Shown in pieces: positions 39,315-46,695 of a DNA stretch of 64,000 nt. The notes beneath the pieces are model-generated. The model saw only the letters and a list, made by a program, of their open reading frames with translations. It was not told where the DNA came from and ran no database searches. Origin of the DNA: FLUQ01 sp031550605 (lineage in GTDB: Bacteria; Desulfobacterota; Desulfovibrionia; Desulfovibrionales; Desulfovibrionaceae); NCBI GenBank assembly GCA_031550605.1, contig JAVBOK010000021.1, positions 39,497 through 103,496 of the forward strand, given 5' to 3'. The translations under genes and the position numbers were made by a program. Position 1 is the stretch's first letter. The number at the start of each line of letters is the position of its first letter.

Positions 39315-39621
39315 GGGGCACTCCTTGGACTCTTCCCGGCAATGTCGGCCCAACCTAGCGCCTTGGCCAGTCCCCGTCAACGCGAAGCCGTCCCGGAACA
39401 GGGCTGAAGACCGAAAACAGGACGCTGCGGGAATGCGCCGGATCACCTCGTTCGGGTGGATGGCGCACGTCGTGCCGCGGCATCCGCCGTGTAATTTTTT
39501 ATCGCGCTGCCGGGCATTCCGACTCCCAGCGTCGAATTTTTTATACCGGAATCTTCTTCGGCGAAAACCCTGATCTTCAGCAACGCACTGATATCTATAA
39601 AATTTACATTTTTTATGCTAT
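39315..39621. other. serS upstream gap, no gene seen
   Basis: No coding region is supported here. From about 39490 the DNA becomes AT-rich and carries AATTTTTTAT at two places (about 39496 and 39535) and CATTTTTTATG near 39607. These might be bending or activator sites for the sigma-54 promoter at 39622. Confidence 0.4.
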
Positions 39622-39637
39622 TGGCACGACTATTGCT
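39622..39637 (+). promoter_or_regulatory. Consensus sigma-54 promoter without an obvious gene
   Basis: TGGCACG-ACTA-TTGCT fits TGGCACR-N4-TTGCW at every defined base, with correct GG-N10-GC spacing. The start would be near 39648 on the plus strand. The next genes downstream to 40352 lie on the opposite strand, so the transcript is not an obvious mRNA. Confidence 0.7.
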
Positions 39638-39647
39638 AAAATCAAAA

Positions 39648-39716
39648 TACCTTCCTTCCTTTTGCAACAGCTTCTGGGCGGGTTACGGGCGGTCCGTAAT
39701 CCGCCTTGTTGCTTTT
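39648..39716 (+). ncRNA. Candidate sigma-54-dependent small RNA
   Basis: From the predicted start at about 39648, a short A/C/T-rich 5' part runs into a hairpin: GGCGGGTTACGG (39677-39688) with CCGTAATCCGCC (39694-39705), one G-T pair, five-base loop. The T-rich tail TTGTTGCTTTT follows. That would give an RNA of roughly 65-70 nt with a terminator-like 3' end. A plus-strand frame exists here (from 39615) but has no ribosome site and no recognisable product. The T-tail is interrupted, so read-through is possible. Confidence 0.45.
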
Positions 39717-39866
39717 GCGGCACCGGCAGCAAAACGGCGCGATACCCCGAAGGCCCTGCGGCGGATGCCGGCAGGCAACCGCAATGCACTGCGCCAGGGG
39801 CGGAAATGCCGCGAGTTGTCCGGAAATGGCCGCGCGGGCGGAAAGAACGCACTGTCCGTTTTCGCG

Positions 39867-39885
39867 AAAGCCCCGCGCGGGGCTT
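39867..39885 (-). terminator. Short hairpin after the PilZ gene
   Basis: AAGCCCC-GCGC-GGGGCTT, with a short T-rich tail on the minus strand (CTTTCG), lies 27 bases beyond the PilZ stop. It is a weak terminator candidate. Confidence 0.45.
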
Positions 39886-39911
39886 GTTGACCGGCAAATC
39901 GGGGAACGGAT

Positions 39912-40352
39912 TCAAATTTTGGCAAAAGCCCGTTCGACCAGCCGCTCCAGGGCCTTGCTCTGGTCGCTGTCCACGTTTTCGAATCTGAGTCCCGCCAGAA
40001 AACGGCCGCGCACGGGTTTGACCCAGGCCACTTCGGCAAGAGCCAGAAGATATTGCTCCGCGTCGTTCTCATAGACTTTCAAAAAACCGGGAGAAAACTT
40101 GTTGAGCAGGGGGATGAGCACCCGCACCTGGCATTTGTCGCCGGCGGACAGGCTGTGCAGGGGCGCTTCCACGCAGATGCCGCCCTTGCTGATGTCGCAG
40201 CAGACGGTTTCCACGGATCTGCCGGTCATGGGGAAACTCAGTTTTCTGACTTCCACGGGATACGGCCTGGGCAGACGTCGGTAACCGCGCTTATTTACCT
40301 CGTCGTCACTGGGCATGCAGGGTGCCGCGAGGCGGTTGTCATTCGTGGACAT
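39912..40352 (-). CDS. PilZ-domain protein
   Basis: A 146-residue cytoplasmic protein with a PilZ c-di-GMP-binding domain. The first motif is RGYRRLPRPYPVEV near residue 22 (Arg-rich, close to RxxxR). It is followed by CCDISKGGICVEA near residue 52, which fits D/NxSxxG. It ends with the usual long helix (ALERLVERAFAKI). It likely changes a partner's activity in response to c-di-GMP. It is divergent from the YchJ-like gene. No partner domain is fused, so the target is unknown. Confidence 0.85.
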   Translation of the reverse strand: MSTNDNRLAAPCMPSDDEVNKRGYRRLPRPYPVEVRKLSFPMTGRSVETVCCDISKGGICVEAPLHSLSAGDKCQVRVLIPLLNKFSPGFLKVYENDAEQYLLALAEVAWVKPVRGRFLAGLRFENVDSDQSKALERLVERAFAKI

Positions 40353-40498
40353 GTCTCCTCCTGAAGAATACCAAGCTGGCGCAACGTATCATGAAAATAC
40401 CCCCGCAACAACCCGCGCGCATACTTGCCGATGTGCGATCTTTCTGGCAGTACAAAGCATCCGGCGCGTTGCATCGCCGATACAGGAGGTTTCTTTTC

Positions 40499-40996
40499 AT
40501 GCCCGCCACTTCTCTTTGCCCCTGCGGTTCCGGGAAAGACCGCGCCGCATGCTGCGAGCCCATCATCCGGGGCAAGACCCCCGCGCCAACGGCCGAAGCG
40601 CTGATGCGCGCCCGGTACAGCGCCCATGCCATGGGCGCGTACGAATATCTGGAAACCAGCGTTGCCTCTGGAACGCGGGAAAGCGTCGACAGCGCGAAAA
40701 TGCGCCGCTGGTCCGAATCGGTCGAATGGAAAGGCCTTGAGATCCATTCCACCGCCGACGGCCGGGAAAACGACGAAACCGGGGCCGTGTCCTTCACCGC
40801 CCGGTACAGCATCAACGGCGTTGACCAGGAAATGCGCGAAGACGCGACCTTTATCCGCGAAGACGGCGAATGGCGCTATCAGGACGGCACGGTGCACGGG
40901 CATACGCCCTATCGGCGGGAAACCCCGAAAACCGGGCGTAACGATCCCTGTCCCTGCGGCAGCGGAAAAAAATATAAAAAATGCTGCGCCGCCTGA
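40499..40996 (+). CDS. YchJ-like protein with two SEC-C zinc motifs
   Basis: The 165-residue protein starts and ends with SEC-C type zinc-binding motifs (CPCGSGKDRAACC at residue 7 and CPCGSGKKYKKCC at the C-terminus). Between them is an NTF2-like fold (LMRARYSAHAMGAYEYLETS, FIREDGEWRYQDG) as in the UPF0225/YchJ family. SEC-C motifs bind zinc and often mediate contact with ribosomes or SecB-like partners; the biological role of YchJ is not established. A strong AGGAGG site fixes the start at 40499. The gene stands alone. Confidence 0.9.
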   Translation: MPATSLCPCGSGKDRAACCEPIIRGKTPAPTAEALMRARYSAHAMGAYEYLETSVASGTRESVDSAKMRRWSESVEWKGLEIHSTADGRENDETGAVSFTARYSINGVDQEMREDATFIREDGEWRYQDGTVHGHTPYRRETPKTGRNDPCPCGSGKKYKKCCAA

Positions 40997-41207
40997 CGGC
41001 GCCCGATAGCGCGGCCTTTGCTCCGGGGGGCAATCGCCGCGCGGAAAACGCTTCGTTCGGCGCGTCGGGATGATGCCGCCGGAGTATCCAGTATCCGACA
41101 ATGCCCTGGCCTGAACCGCCAGGGGATATGCGTCCGCGGGGGATATGCGCGATTCCGGCTTTGCCTGTTGCCGGGGACTTCTACCATGCATCAAGGGGGG
41201 CTTTGCC

Positions 41208-41723
41208 ATGAAACTTTCCGCTAAATCCCGTTATGCCGCGCGGATCCTGCTTGAACTTGCGGCAGTAAAAAGCGCCGCCCCCATGACGGCTTCGCAGATT
41301 TCCGAACGCACAGGGATATCCATTCAATTTATTGAACAGATCCTGCGCCCCCTGCGCCAGGCCCACATAACCCGCAGCCTTCGCGGGGTTGCCGGCGGGC
41401 ATGTGCTGGCCAAGCCGCCGGAAACCACGACCCTGGGGGACGTGGTGCGCGCCATGGAAGGCGAAATACGTCTGACCCTCTGCGGCGCGGGGGATCACTT
41501 CTCCTGCCCCCGCAGGGAAACCTGCCTGACCCGCCCGGCCTGGGCCCGCCTTTCCCGGGTGCTGGAACAGGAGATGGACGCCATTTCCCTGACCGATCTT
41601 CTGAGCGACACGCAGGATATCTGCCCCACCGGCGCGGCGGCGAAACACCGGCAAGGCGAGGATCCGGGCCTGCGGTCCAAAAAATCTTCCGCAACGGCCG
41701 ATTCTCCGGAAAAATCCCGGTAG
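41208..41723 (+). CDS. Rrf2-family regulator with IscR-like cysteines
   Basis: The 171-residue protein has an N-terminal winged helix typical of Rrf2 regulators (MKLSAKSRYAARILLEL, QISERTGISIQFIEQIL, GVAGGHVLAKPPE). Three cysteines, Cys92, Cys100 and Cys106, lie in LCGAGDHFSC and ETCLTRP. They closely resemble the 92/98/104 set that binds the iron-sulfur cluster in IscR. It may sense iron-sulfur status, redox or nitrosative stress. A charged tail of ~30 residues follows. The ATG at 41208 follows AAGGGGGG. It is 10 bases before aroE and probably cotranscribed, an unexpected partner. Confidence 0.9.
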   Translation: MKLSAKSRYAARILLELAAVKSAAPMTASQISERTGISIQFIEQILRPLRQAHITRSLRGVAGGHVLAKPPETTTLGDVVRAMEGEIRLTLCGAGDHFSCPRRETCLTRPAWARLSRVLEQEMDAISLTDLLSDTQDICPTGAAAKHRQGEDPGLRSKKSSATADSPEKSR

Positions 41724-41733
41724 CCGGGCCGCC

Positions 41734-42615
41734 ATGCCGCCCCTTCCCCGATTTGCATACGGCGTCTGCGGGTACCCGCTCGGGCAAAGCCTGAGCCCGG
41801 CCTTGCATGCCTGGGCTTTCGCGCGCCTGGGACATCCCGGCGCGTATTTCGCATGGCCCAGGGAAGCGGAAAAACTGCCCGCTTTCATCAACGCCGTGCG
41901 CACCCTGCCCGTTTCCGGGCTCAGTCTGACCATTCCCCACAAGCAGGCGGTCGTGCCCCTGCTGGACGGCGTCACGGAAACCGCCCGGTCCATCGGCGCG
42001 GTGAATACCCTGTTCTGGCGGGACGGCAAACTGCTGGGGGACAATACCGATATGGCCGGTTTTCTGGCGCCCTTGACCGGGCGGCCGCTGCCTTCTCTGG
42101 TTCTGGTGCTGGGCGGCGGCGGGGCGGCCAGGGCCGTGCTGGCGGGCCTGACCGCTCTGGGCGCTCCGCGCGTTCTGGTCGCCGTGCGCGATCCGGCCGG
42201 GGCCGCGAGTCTGGCGCGGGATTTTTCCTGCGTCTGCAGCCCCTGGGACCGGCGCCCGGACATTCTGCCCGAGCCGGGAACGGACTTTTGGGTCATCAAC
42301 ACCACGCCGCTGGGCATGCGCGGCAAGGCGGAAGACGAAACCCCCCATCCCGCGCGGGCCATGACGGCGGCGGCGGCCGCAGCCGGCGATCCTGCCCGTT
42401 GTCTGGCCTATGACCTGGTGTACAATCCGCTGCGGACCCGTTTTCTGGCCGATGCCGCGGCCCGCGGCTGGGCGGTCCAGGACGGGCTGGACATGTTCGC
42501 GGCCCAGGCCGCGGCCCAGTCCGGGCTCTGGACCGGCCGGACCTGGGATGGCGTCATGATGGCCGAAGCCCGCGTCCTGCTGCGCGGCCTTCTGGCCGAA
42601 AGGGAACGGCCGTGA
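41734..42615 (+). CDS. aroE: Shikimate 5-dehydrogenase
   Basis: AroE reduces 3-dehydroshikimate to shikimate with NADPH in aromatic amino acid synthesis. The 293-residue protein has the substrate motif LGQSLSPALH, the catalytic lysine in TIPHKQAV, the Asn/Asp pair in GAVNTLFW and GDNTDMAGF, and a nucleotide loop VLGGGGAARAVL. The C-terminal YDLVYNPLRTRFL block is present. The length is normal. It overlaps the following deacetylase gene by four bases, so the two are translationally coupled although functionally unrelated on paper. Confidence 0.95.
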   Translation: MPPLPRFAYGVCGYPLGQSLSPALHAWAFARLGHPGAYFAWPREAEKLPAFINAVRTLPVSGLSLTIPHKQAVVPLLDGVTETARSIGAVNTLFWRDGKLLGDNTDMAGFLAPLTGRPLPSLVLVLGGGGAARAVLAGLTALGAPRVLVAVRDPAGAASLARDFSCVCSPWDRRPDILPEPGTDFWVINTTPLGMRGKAEDETPHPARAMTAAAAAAGDPARCLAYDLVYNPLRTRFLADAAARGWAVQDGLDMFAAQAAAQSGLWTGRTWDGVMMAEARVLLRGLLAERERP

Positions 42616-43511
42616 AACGGCGGGCCGCCGTTTTTTTCCTGGCCGTCCTTCTGGCGGCGCTGTGCGCACGGCCCGCGGCGGCCGGAAAACGCGACGCGGC
42701 AGGCGCCGCCCCCGTTCCGGATGACGCCCCGCCGCCCGTGGCCGAACTGGCCCGCGCGATGACGGCCCGGTACCACAAGCTGGTTCCCCGCGAGTGGCGC
42801 GAACGCGGTCCCGGCATCACCAGCCGTTTGCCCCAAACGCAATACCGCGGCGTCGATCCCCCCCCGGCGCAGGATGGCGCGGGCAGGACAGGGTCAATGC
42901 CGCCCCGCGCGGGCACCGGACAAACGCCGCAACGCGGCGTGGCGCTCACACTGGACGCCTGCGACGGAAGAACGGACATGCGCATTATCGCCCTGCTGCG
43001 CGAATGCCGCGTGCCGGCGACGATTTTCGTCACCACCATCTGGCTGCGGGGCAACGCCGCCCTGGCGGCCGAACTGGCGGCGGACCCGCTGTTCACGCTG
43101 CAGGCGCACGGCGCGCGGCACAAACCCGCGTCCGTAGCGGGCTGGTCGGCCTTCGGCATACCCGGCACAGGCAATGTCGCCGCCCTGGTGGACGAGGTGG
43201 AAACGAACGCCAGGGCCATCGCCGCCATCACCGGCACGCGGCCCCACTGGTACCGTTCCGGCACGGCCTTTTACGACGACGTGGCGCTGGAGGTCATCCG
43301 CGAGATGGGCTTTGGCGTGGCCGGTTTCGCCGTCAGCGCGGATTCGGGCGCGACCCTGCCCGCCCGAAGCGTGGCGAAACGCCTGCGCGACGCCAAAGAC
43401 GGCGACATCGTCCTCTGCCACGTCAACCACCCGGAAAGCGGCACGTACGAAGGATTGCGCCAGGCCTTGCCCCTTATGCTCCAGGCGGGAATTCAGTTCG
43501 TGGGCCTGTGA
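42612..43511 (+). CDS. Exported polysaccharide deacetylase-family protein
   Basis: A 299-residue protein with a signal peptide (RAAVFFLAVLLAALCARPAAA) and a NodB-like domain from about residue 108. The first motif reads VALTLDACDGRTD, an altered form of TFDDG. The histidine motif is AHGARHKP and the arginine motif is YRSGTAFYDDVALEV. The domain resembles periplasmic deacetylases acting on N-acetylated sugars or peptidoglycan. The unusual first motif keeps two Asp residues with a Cys between them, so metal binding is possible. It overlaps aroE by ATGA and is convergent with the glycan cluster. Confidence 0.8.
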   Translation: MKRRAAVFFLAVLLAALCARPAAAGKRDAAGAAPVPDDAPPPVAELARAMTARYHKLVPREWRERGPGITSRLPQTQYRGVDPPPAQDGAGRTGSMPPRAGTGQTPQRGVALTLDACDGRTDMRIIALLRECRVPATIFVTTIWLRGNAALAAELAADPLFTLQAHGARHKPASVAGWSAFGIPGTGNVAALVDEVETNARAIAAITGTRPHWYRSGTAFYDDVALEVIREMGFGVAGFAVSADSGATLPARSVAKRLRDAKDGDIVLCHVNHPESGTYEGLRQALPLMLQAGIQFVGL

Positions 43512-43549
43512 TGCGGGGGAAAGCCAACGCGTTTCACCGTGGCAACGCC

Positions 43550-44533
43550 CTACCGCAACGAGGCCAGGACGGCTTCCAGCACGTCCCGCGGCTTTATCGC
43601 CCGAAGGCAGGGGACACTGTCGCAGGCGGCGTAGCGCTTGCCGTCGTAGCAGGGGCGGCAGGGCAGAGCTTCCCCGCCGGCAAGCGTCCGGATATTTTGC
43701 CCGCTGCCCAGCATCTCGCAGGCCAGGGTAGGGCCGAACAACGCCACGACCTTGCCCCGCAGCAAGTTCATGCAATGAATGGGGCCCGTGTCGTGCGACA
43801 CCAGAACCCTGGCCCGGCGCAGCAGGCCGAACAATTCGGGAATGTCTGTTCTGCCCGTAAAATCCGTCACCGGCAGCCCCGCGAAAGCGGCCGCCTCCGC
43901 CGTATCGTCTTTGCCGCCCGCGATGCCCACCGTCAGCCCCTGCGCAAGCAGCAGGCGGGCAAGCTCCCCATAGTGTTCCAGCGGCCAGCGGCGCACCGCG
44001 TCGTCGGCCAGCAGATTCCTCGCGCCGCCGGGCACCAGCAGCACGTCGGGAACCTGATCCGGCGCGGGCAAGCGCGCCGCGTCCAGTTCCGGAAACACGG
44101 GAGCGGGCAGCGCCGCGCCGTCGGTTTCCCAGATGAGGCGGGCATACTCCGCGCACTGGCAACGGCCGGGGACAAGGCCGCGCCGCCCCTGAAACCCCCG
44201 CGCCGTTTTGCACCATGTCCCGACGCGCAGCGCATGGTACAGCCGGTTGCGGTACGGCACCAGAACCAGATCGTAAACCCGGCCGGCGATCCGGCGGTTG
44301 GCATCCCATACGGCGGCCAGACGCCGCAGGAACGTACCCCGCAGCATGGCCGCGTCATCCACGCGAATGATCTCCGGCGGATCGCGCAACAGGGACAGCA
44401 GCGCCGCGGCCCCGGACCCGGCCATCCAGGTGACGCGCGCTTCCGGAAAACGCCGCCGGATGGCGGGCAGCATGACCGTGGCTCTGGCCACGTCGCCCAG
44501 GGCGCCCAGTTTGATGATGAGGATGTTTTTCAT
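43550..44533 (-). CDS. Glycosyltransferase family 9 (heptosyltransferase-like)
   Basis: The 327-residue cytoplasmic protein is a GT-B enzyme of family 9, like LPS heptosyltransferases. It begins KNILIIKLGALGDVARATVMLPAIRRRFP, the usual opening, and shows LLVPGGARNLLADDAVRRWP and VSHDTGPIHCMNLLRGKVVALFGPT, the sugar-nucleotide site. It would add heptose or a similar sugar to lipid A core or a surface glycan. It is the last gene of the minus-strand glycan cluster, four bases after the GT2 gene. The ATG at 44533 begins the conserved opening. Confidence 0.9.
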   Translation of the reverse strand: MKNILIIKLGALGDVARATVMLPAIRRRFPEARVTWMAGSGAAALLSLLRDPPEIIRVDDAAMLRGTFLRRLAAVWDANRRIAGRVYDLVLVPYRNRLYHALRVGTWCKTARGFQGRRGLVPGRCQCAEYARLIWETDGAALPAPVFPELDAARLPAPDQVPDVLLVPGGARNLLADDAVRRWPLEHYGELARLLLAQGLTVGIAGGKDDTAEAAAFAGLPVTDFTGRTDIPELFGLLRRARVLVSHDTGPIHCMNLLRGKVVALFGPTLACEMLGSGQNIRTLAGGEALPCRPCYDGKRYAACDSVPCLRAIKPRDVLEAVLASLR

Positions 44534-44537
44534 CAGC

Positions 44538-45323
44538 CTATACCTTCCGCATGGGCGACAGATGCTTTCGAACCCGGCGTACAATGCCGCCAAGCCTCAG
44601 GCGCTCACAGGTCCGCCGTATTCCGCCTCTGGCAAGTTGCCACAAAAAATACCCCCAGCAGGAAAACGGCGATGCAAGATGCCGCTGTTTCGCCCGGGCG
44701 GCTTCCCATAATGCCCGCGCCCAGCACCTGTCCGACGCCCCGCCGTAGCTCATGTTGGCAAGGACAACATCGGAAAGCTCTTTGAAACGGTGCCCTCTGG
44801 CATAAAAACGCAACATCAGCTCGTAATCCATAGCCAGTGAATAGTCAGGATCAAACCCCCCTTCGCGTTCATACACAGAGCGCCGCACAAAAACCGATGG
44901 GTGGTTGATGGTCATTTCCCGCAGCAGCCCGGCCTGGCAAGGATAATAGACTTCTCTGGCCCGTTCCTCTTCCCAGTAACGCACCGCGCCGTGAATAACA
45001 CCCGCGTTCTCTTCCGACTCGAGTATTCGGGCGACGGTCTCCGGTTCGTACCAGTCGTCCGCATTCAGAATGCCTATCCACTCTCCCCGGGCCATGGCCA
45101 GCCCCTTGTTGAAAGCGTCGGCAATGCCCCGGTCCGGCTCGCTGGTCCAGAAAGAAACAGCCGGGCAGGCGCGAATGATGTCCGTCGTCCCGTCGGTGGA
45201 GGCTCCGTCAATCACGATATATTCGATATGCGGGTAAGTCTGGGCGGCAACGCTGGCCAACGTGCGCCCAAGGGTGGCCGCCGCATTGCGGCAGACGGTG
45301 ATGATGGTGACGAGGGGCGGCAT
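44538..45323 (-). CDS. Glycosyltransferase family 2
   Basis: A 261-residue GT-A transferase. It starts with VTIITVCRNAAATLGRTLASV, then IEYIVIDGASTDGTTDII (nucleotide site), the acceptor segment SEPDRGIADAFNKGLAMARGEWIG and the metal motif LNADDWYEP. It ends with a basic membrane-proximal helix. It is closely related in layout to the second half of the fusion protein at 46696. Its donor and acceptor are unknown. The ribosome site is weak. A 111-base gap separates it from the upstream gene. Confidence 0.9.
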   Translation of the reverse strand: MPPLVTIITVCRNAAATLGRTLASVAAQTYPHIEYIVIDGASTDGTTDIIRACPAVSFWTSEPDRGIADAFNKGLAMARGEWIGILNADDWYEPETVARILESEENAGVIHGAVRYWEEERAREVYYPCQAGLLREMTINHPSVFVRRSVYEREGGFDPDYSLAMDYELMLRFYARGHRFKELSDVVLANMSYGGASDRCWARALWEAARAKQRHLASPFSCWGYFLWQLARGGIRRTCERLRLGGIVRRVRKHLSPMRKV

Positions 45324-45434
45324 GGGATGATCGTGGCGTTATTGGTGGAGAAAGTCAAAGGATTGGGGAGAACGGCACCCCCTGCCCGCAGGATGGCCCG
45401 GCTTGCAGTATCGTCAGATAAGCCGGAAAAGTTG

Positions 45435-46685
45435 TTACGTTCTTTTTACAATATCGGAAACGTCAGGATTCGTGTTCAAAATGTAATTTCCAATTCTGGC
45501 AAACTCCTGCAGAAAGGCCAGCGGATGATGCATATGTATCTTCGCATTGGACAATACATCGAAAAATTCAGGACAACTTTTCCGCTTCAAGCTAAAGTAC
45601 GGGCATAAAAATTCGAATGCCGCCCTGCCCATGGCGTGCCAGGATTCTTCGCTCCAGTTCACGGCATGCTCCACGTGAAAACACAACGCCGGCACGGCGA
45701 TTGTAGCCGGCACGCCGCGCAGCAGAGCATGCAGGGGGAAAACGAGATCCCACCACGTTTCTCCCAGGGCGAACGGCTGTTCCGTGAAATCCGGTAGCGA
45801 TTCGGGAGTAAAAAACATTGCATCATACCCGCTGTCATAGACGGTTCCCGCCTCGTGGACATGAGCAGCCACTTCCACCCGGCGGCTGAACAGCAGACCG
45901 CCTGCAGCCGTCCGCAGTAATGCTGGAATTTCCAGAGCGTAGAGTCCGACATCAGAATTGACGATGCCCACGATACCGTGCGGAGAATTCTTGCTCAGCG
46001 ATTTTGCATAATCGTAGACGTCATGCAACAACACTCGGGAGCGTCCGAGCACAGGCCGCGAATCGCGTAACGCCGGCACGAATTCCAGGTCGGGAAAGTG
46101 CGGCCGCAGCCTGTCTATTTCGTCCGGATAATTCACCGCCACAGGTAAAAAACCCTGCCGCAACCAGGTATCGATGGCCTGCCGCTGCTCATGCAATCTA
46201 TTAGGGGCAAGGCTGGTCAGAATGGGAATGCCGTTCGGTTCCGCCGTATCCGTCTGGCGGACCTGGGCCAGTTCCTTGACCGTGAAAGGTTTCCCCGCGG
46301 GCGGCCGGCCGTGAAAATCCAGCGCGGTCGGCTCTTCACCGTCCACCAGACAGGCAAGCAACACATCGCGGCCCCAGTAGCTCTTTGCGCAGTTTTTCAA
46401 CGCATGGTACGGCGCGCACAGGGCCGGATGCGGGCTGCAACGGATTTCGGCCCCCCTGTCGACATGAAAGGCAAGAAGATCCGGCTCCTCCACGGCCTGC
46501 AGATGCACCTTCCTGTAATAGTCCTCGTCCCAGAGTGCGAGGGCGGACTTCCCGATCCTGCCGGCAACAAGATACGCAAGCATATTGCGCATGCCCCCGC
46601 GCGGGGCGCGGGACAAATAAGGAAACGTGTTGCCGCAGCGCCGAAGACGCCTGAACATCGCCCGTATGTATTGCACTATGCGCAT
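45435..46685 (-). CDS. Protein of unknown function in the glycan cluster, possible glycosyltransferase
   Basis: A 416-residue cytoplasmic protein without a family I recognise. The stretch from about residue 150 (IPILTSLAPNRLHEQRQAIDTWL) to 290 has the rhythm of a GT-A fold: an opening strand, a later GIVNSDVGLYALEI that could be a DxD-like metal site, and FALGETWWDLVFPLHALL. It ends with conserved-looking FHVEHAVNWSEESWHAMG. The 100-residue N-terminal part is basic and might contact the membrane. Position among glycosyltransferases supports a role in surface glycan assembly; the reaction is unknown. Confidence 0.6.
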   Translation of the reverse strand: MRIVQYIRAMFRRLRRCGNTFPYLSRAPRGGMRNMLAYLVAGRIGKSALALWDEDYYRKVHLQAVEEPDLLAFHVDRGAEIRCSPHPALCAPYHALKNCAKSYWGRDVLLACLVDGEEPTALDFHGRPPAGKPFTVKELAQVRQTDTAEPNGIPILTSLAPNRLHEQRQAIDTWLRQGFLPVAVNYPDEIDRLRPHFPDLEFVPALRDSRPVLGRSRVLLHDVYDYAKSLSKNSPHGIVGIVNSDVGLYALEIPALLRTAAGGLLFSRRVEVAAHVHEAGTVYDSGYDAMFFTPESLPDFTEQPFALGETWWDLVFPLHALLRGVPATIAVPALCFHVEHAVNWSEESWHAMGRAAFEFLCPYFSLKRKSCPEFFDVLSNAKIHMHHPLAFLQEFARIGNYILNTNPDVSDIVKRT

Positions 46686-46695
46686 ATCCGATCCG

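Noticed and set aside
39662..39988. Possible 108-codon gene after the sigma-54 promoter
   Set aside because: It starts with TTG without a ribosome site, overlaps the PilZ gene end on the other strand and has no recognisable sequence; a short RNA is the better reading.
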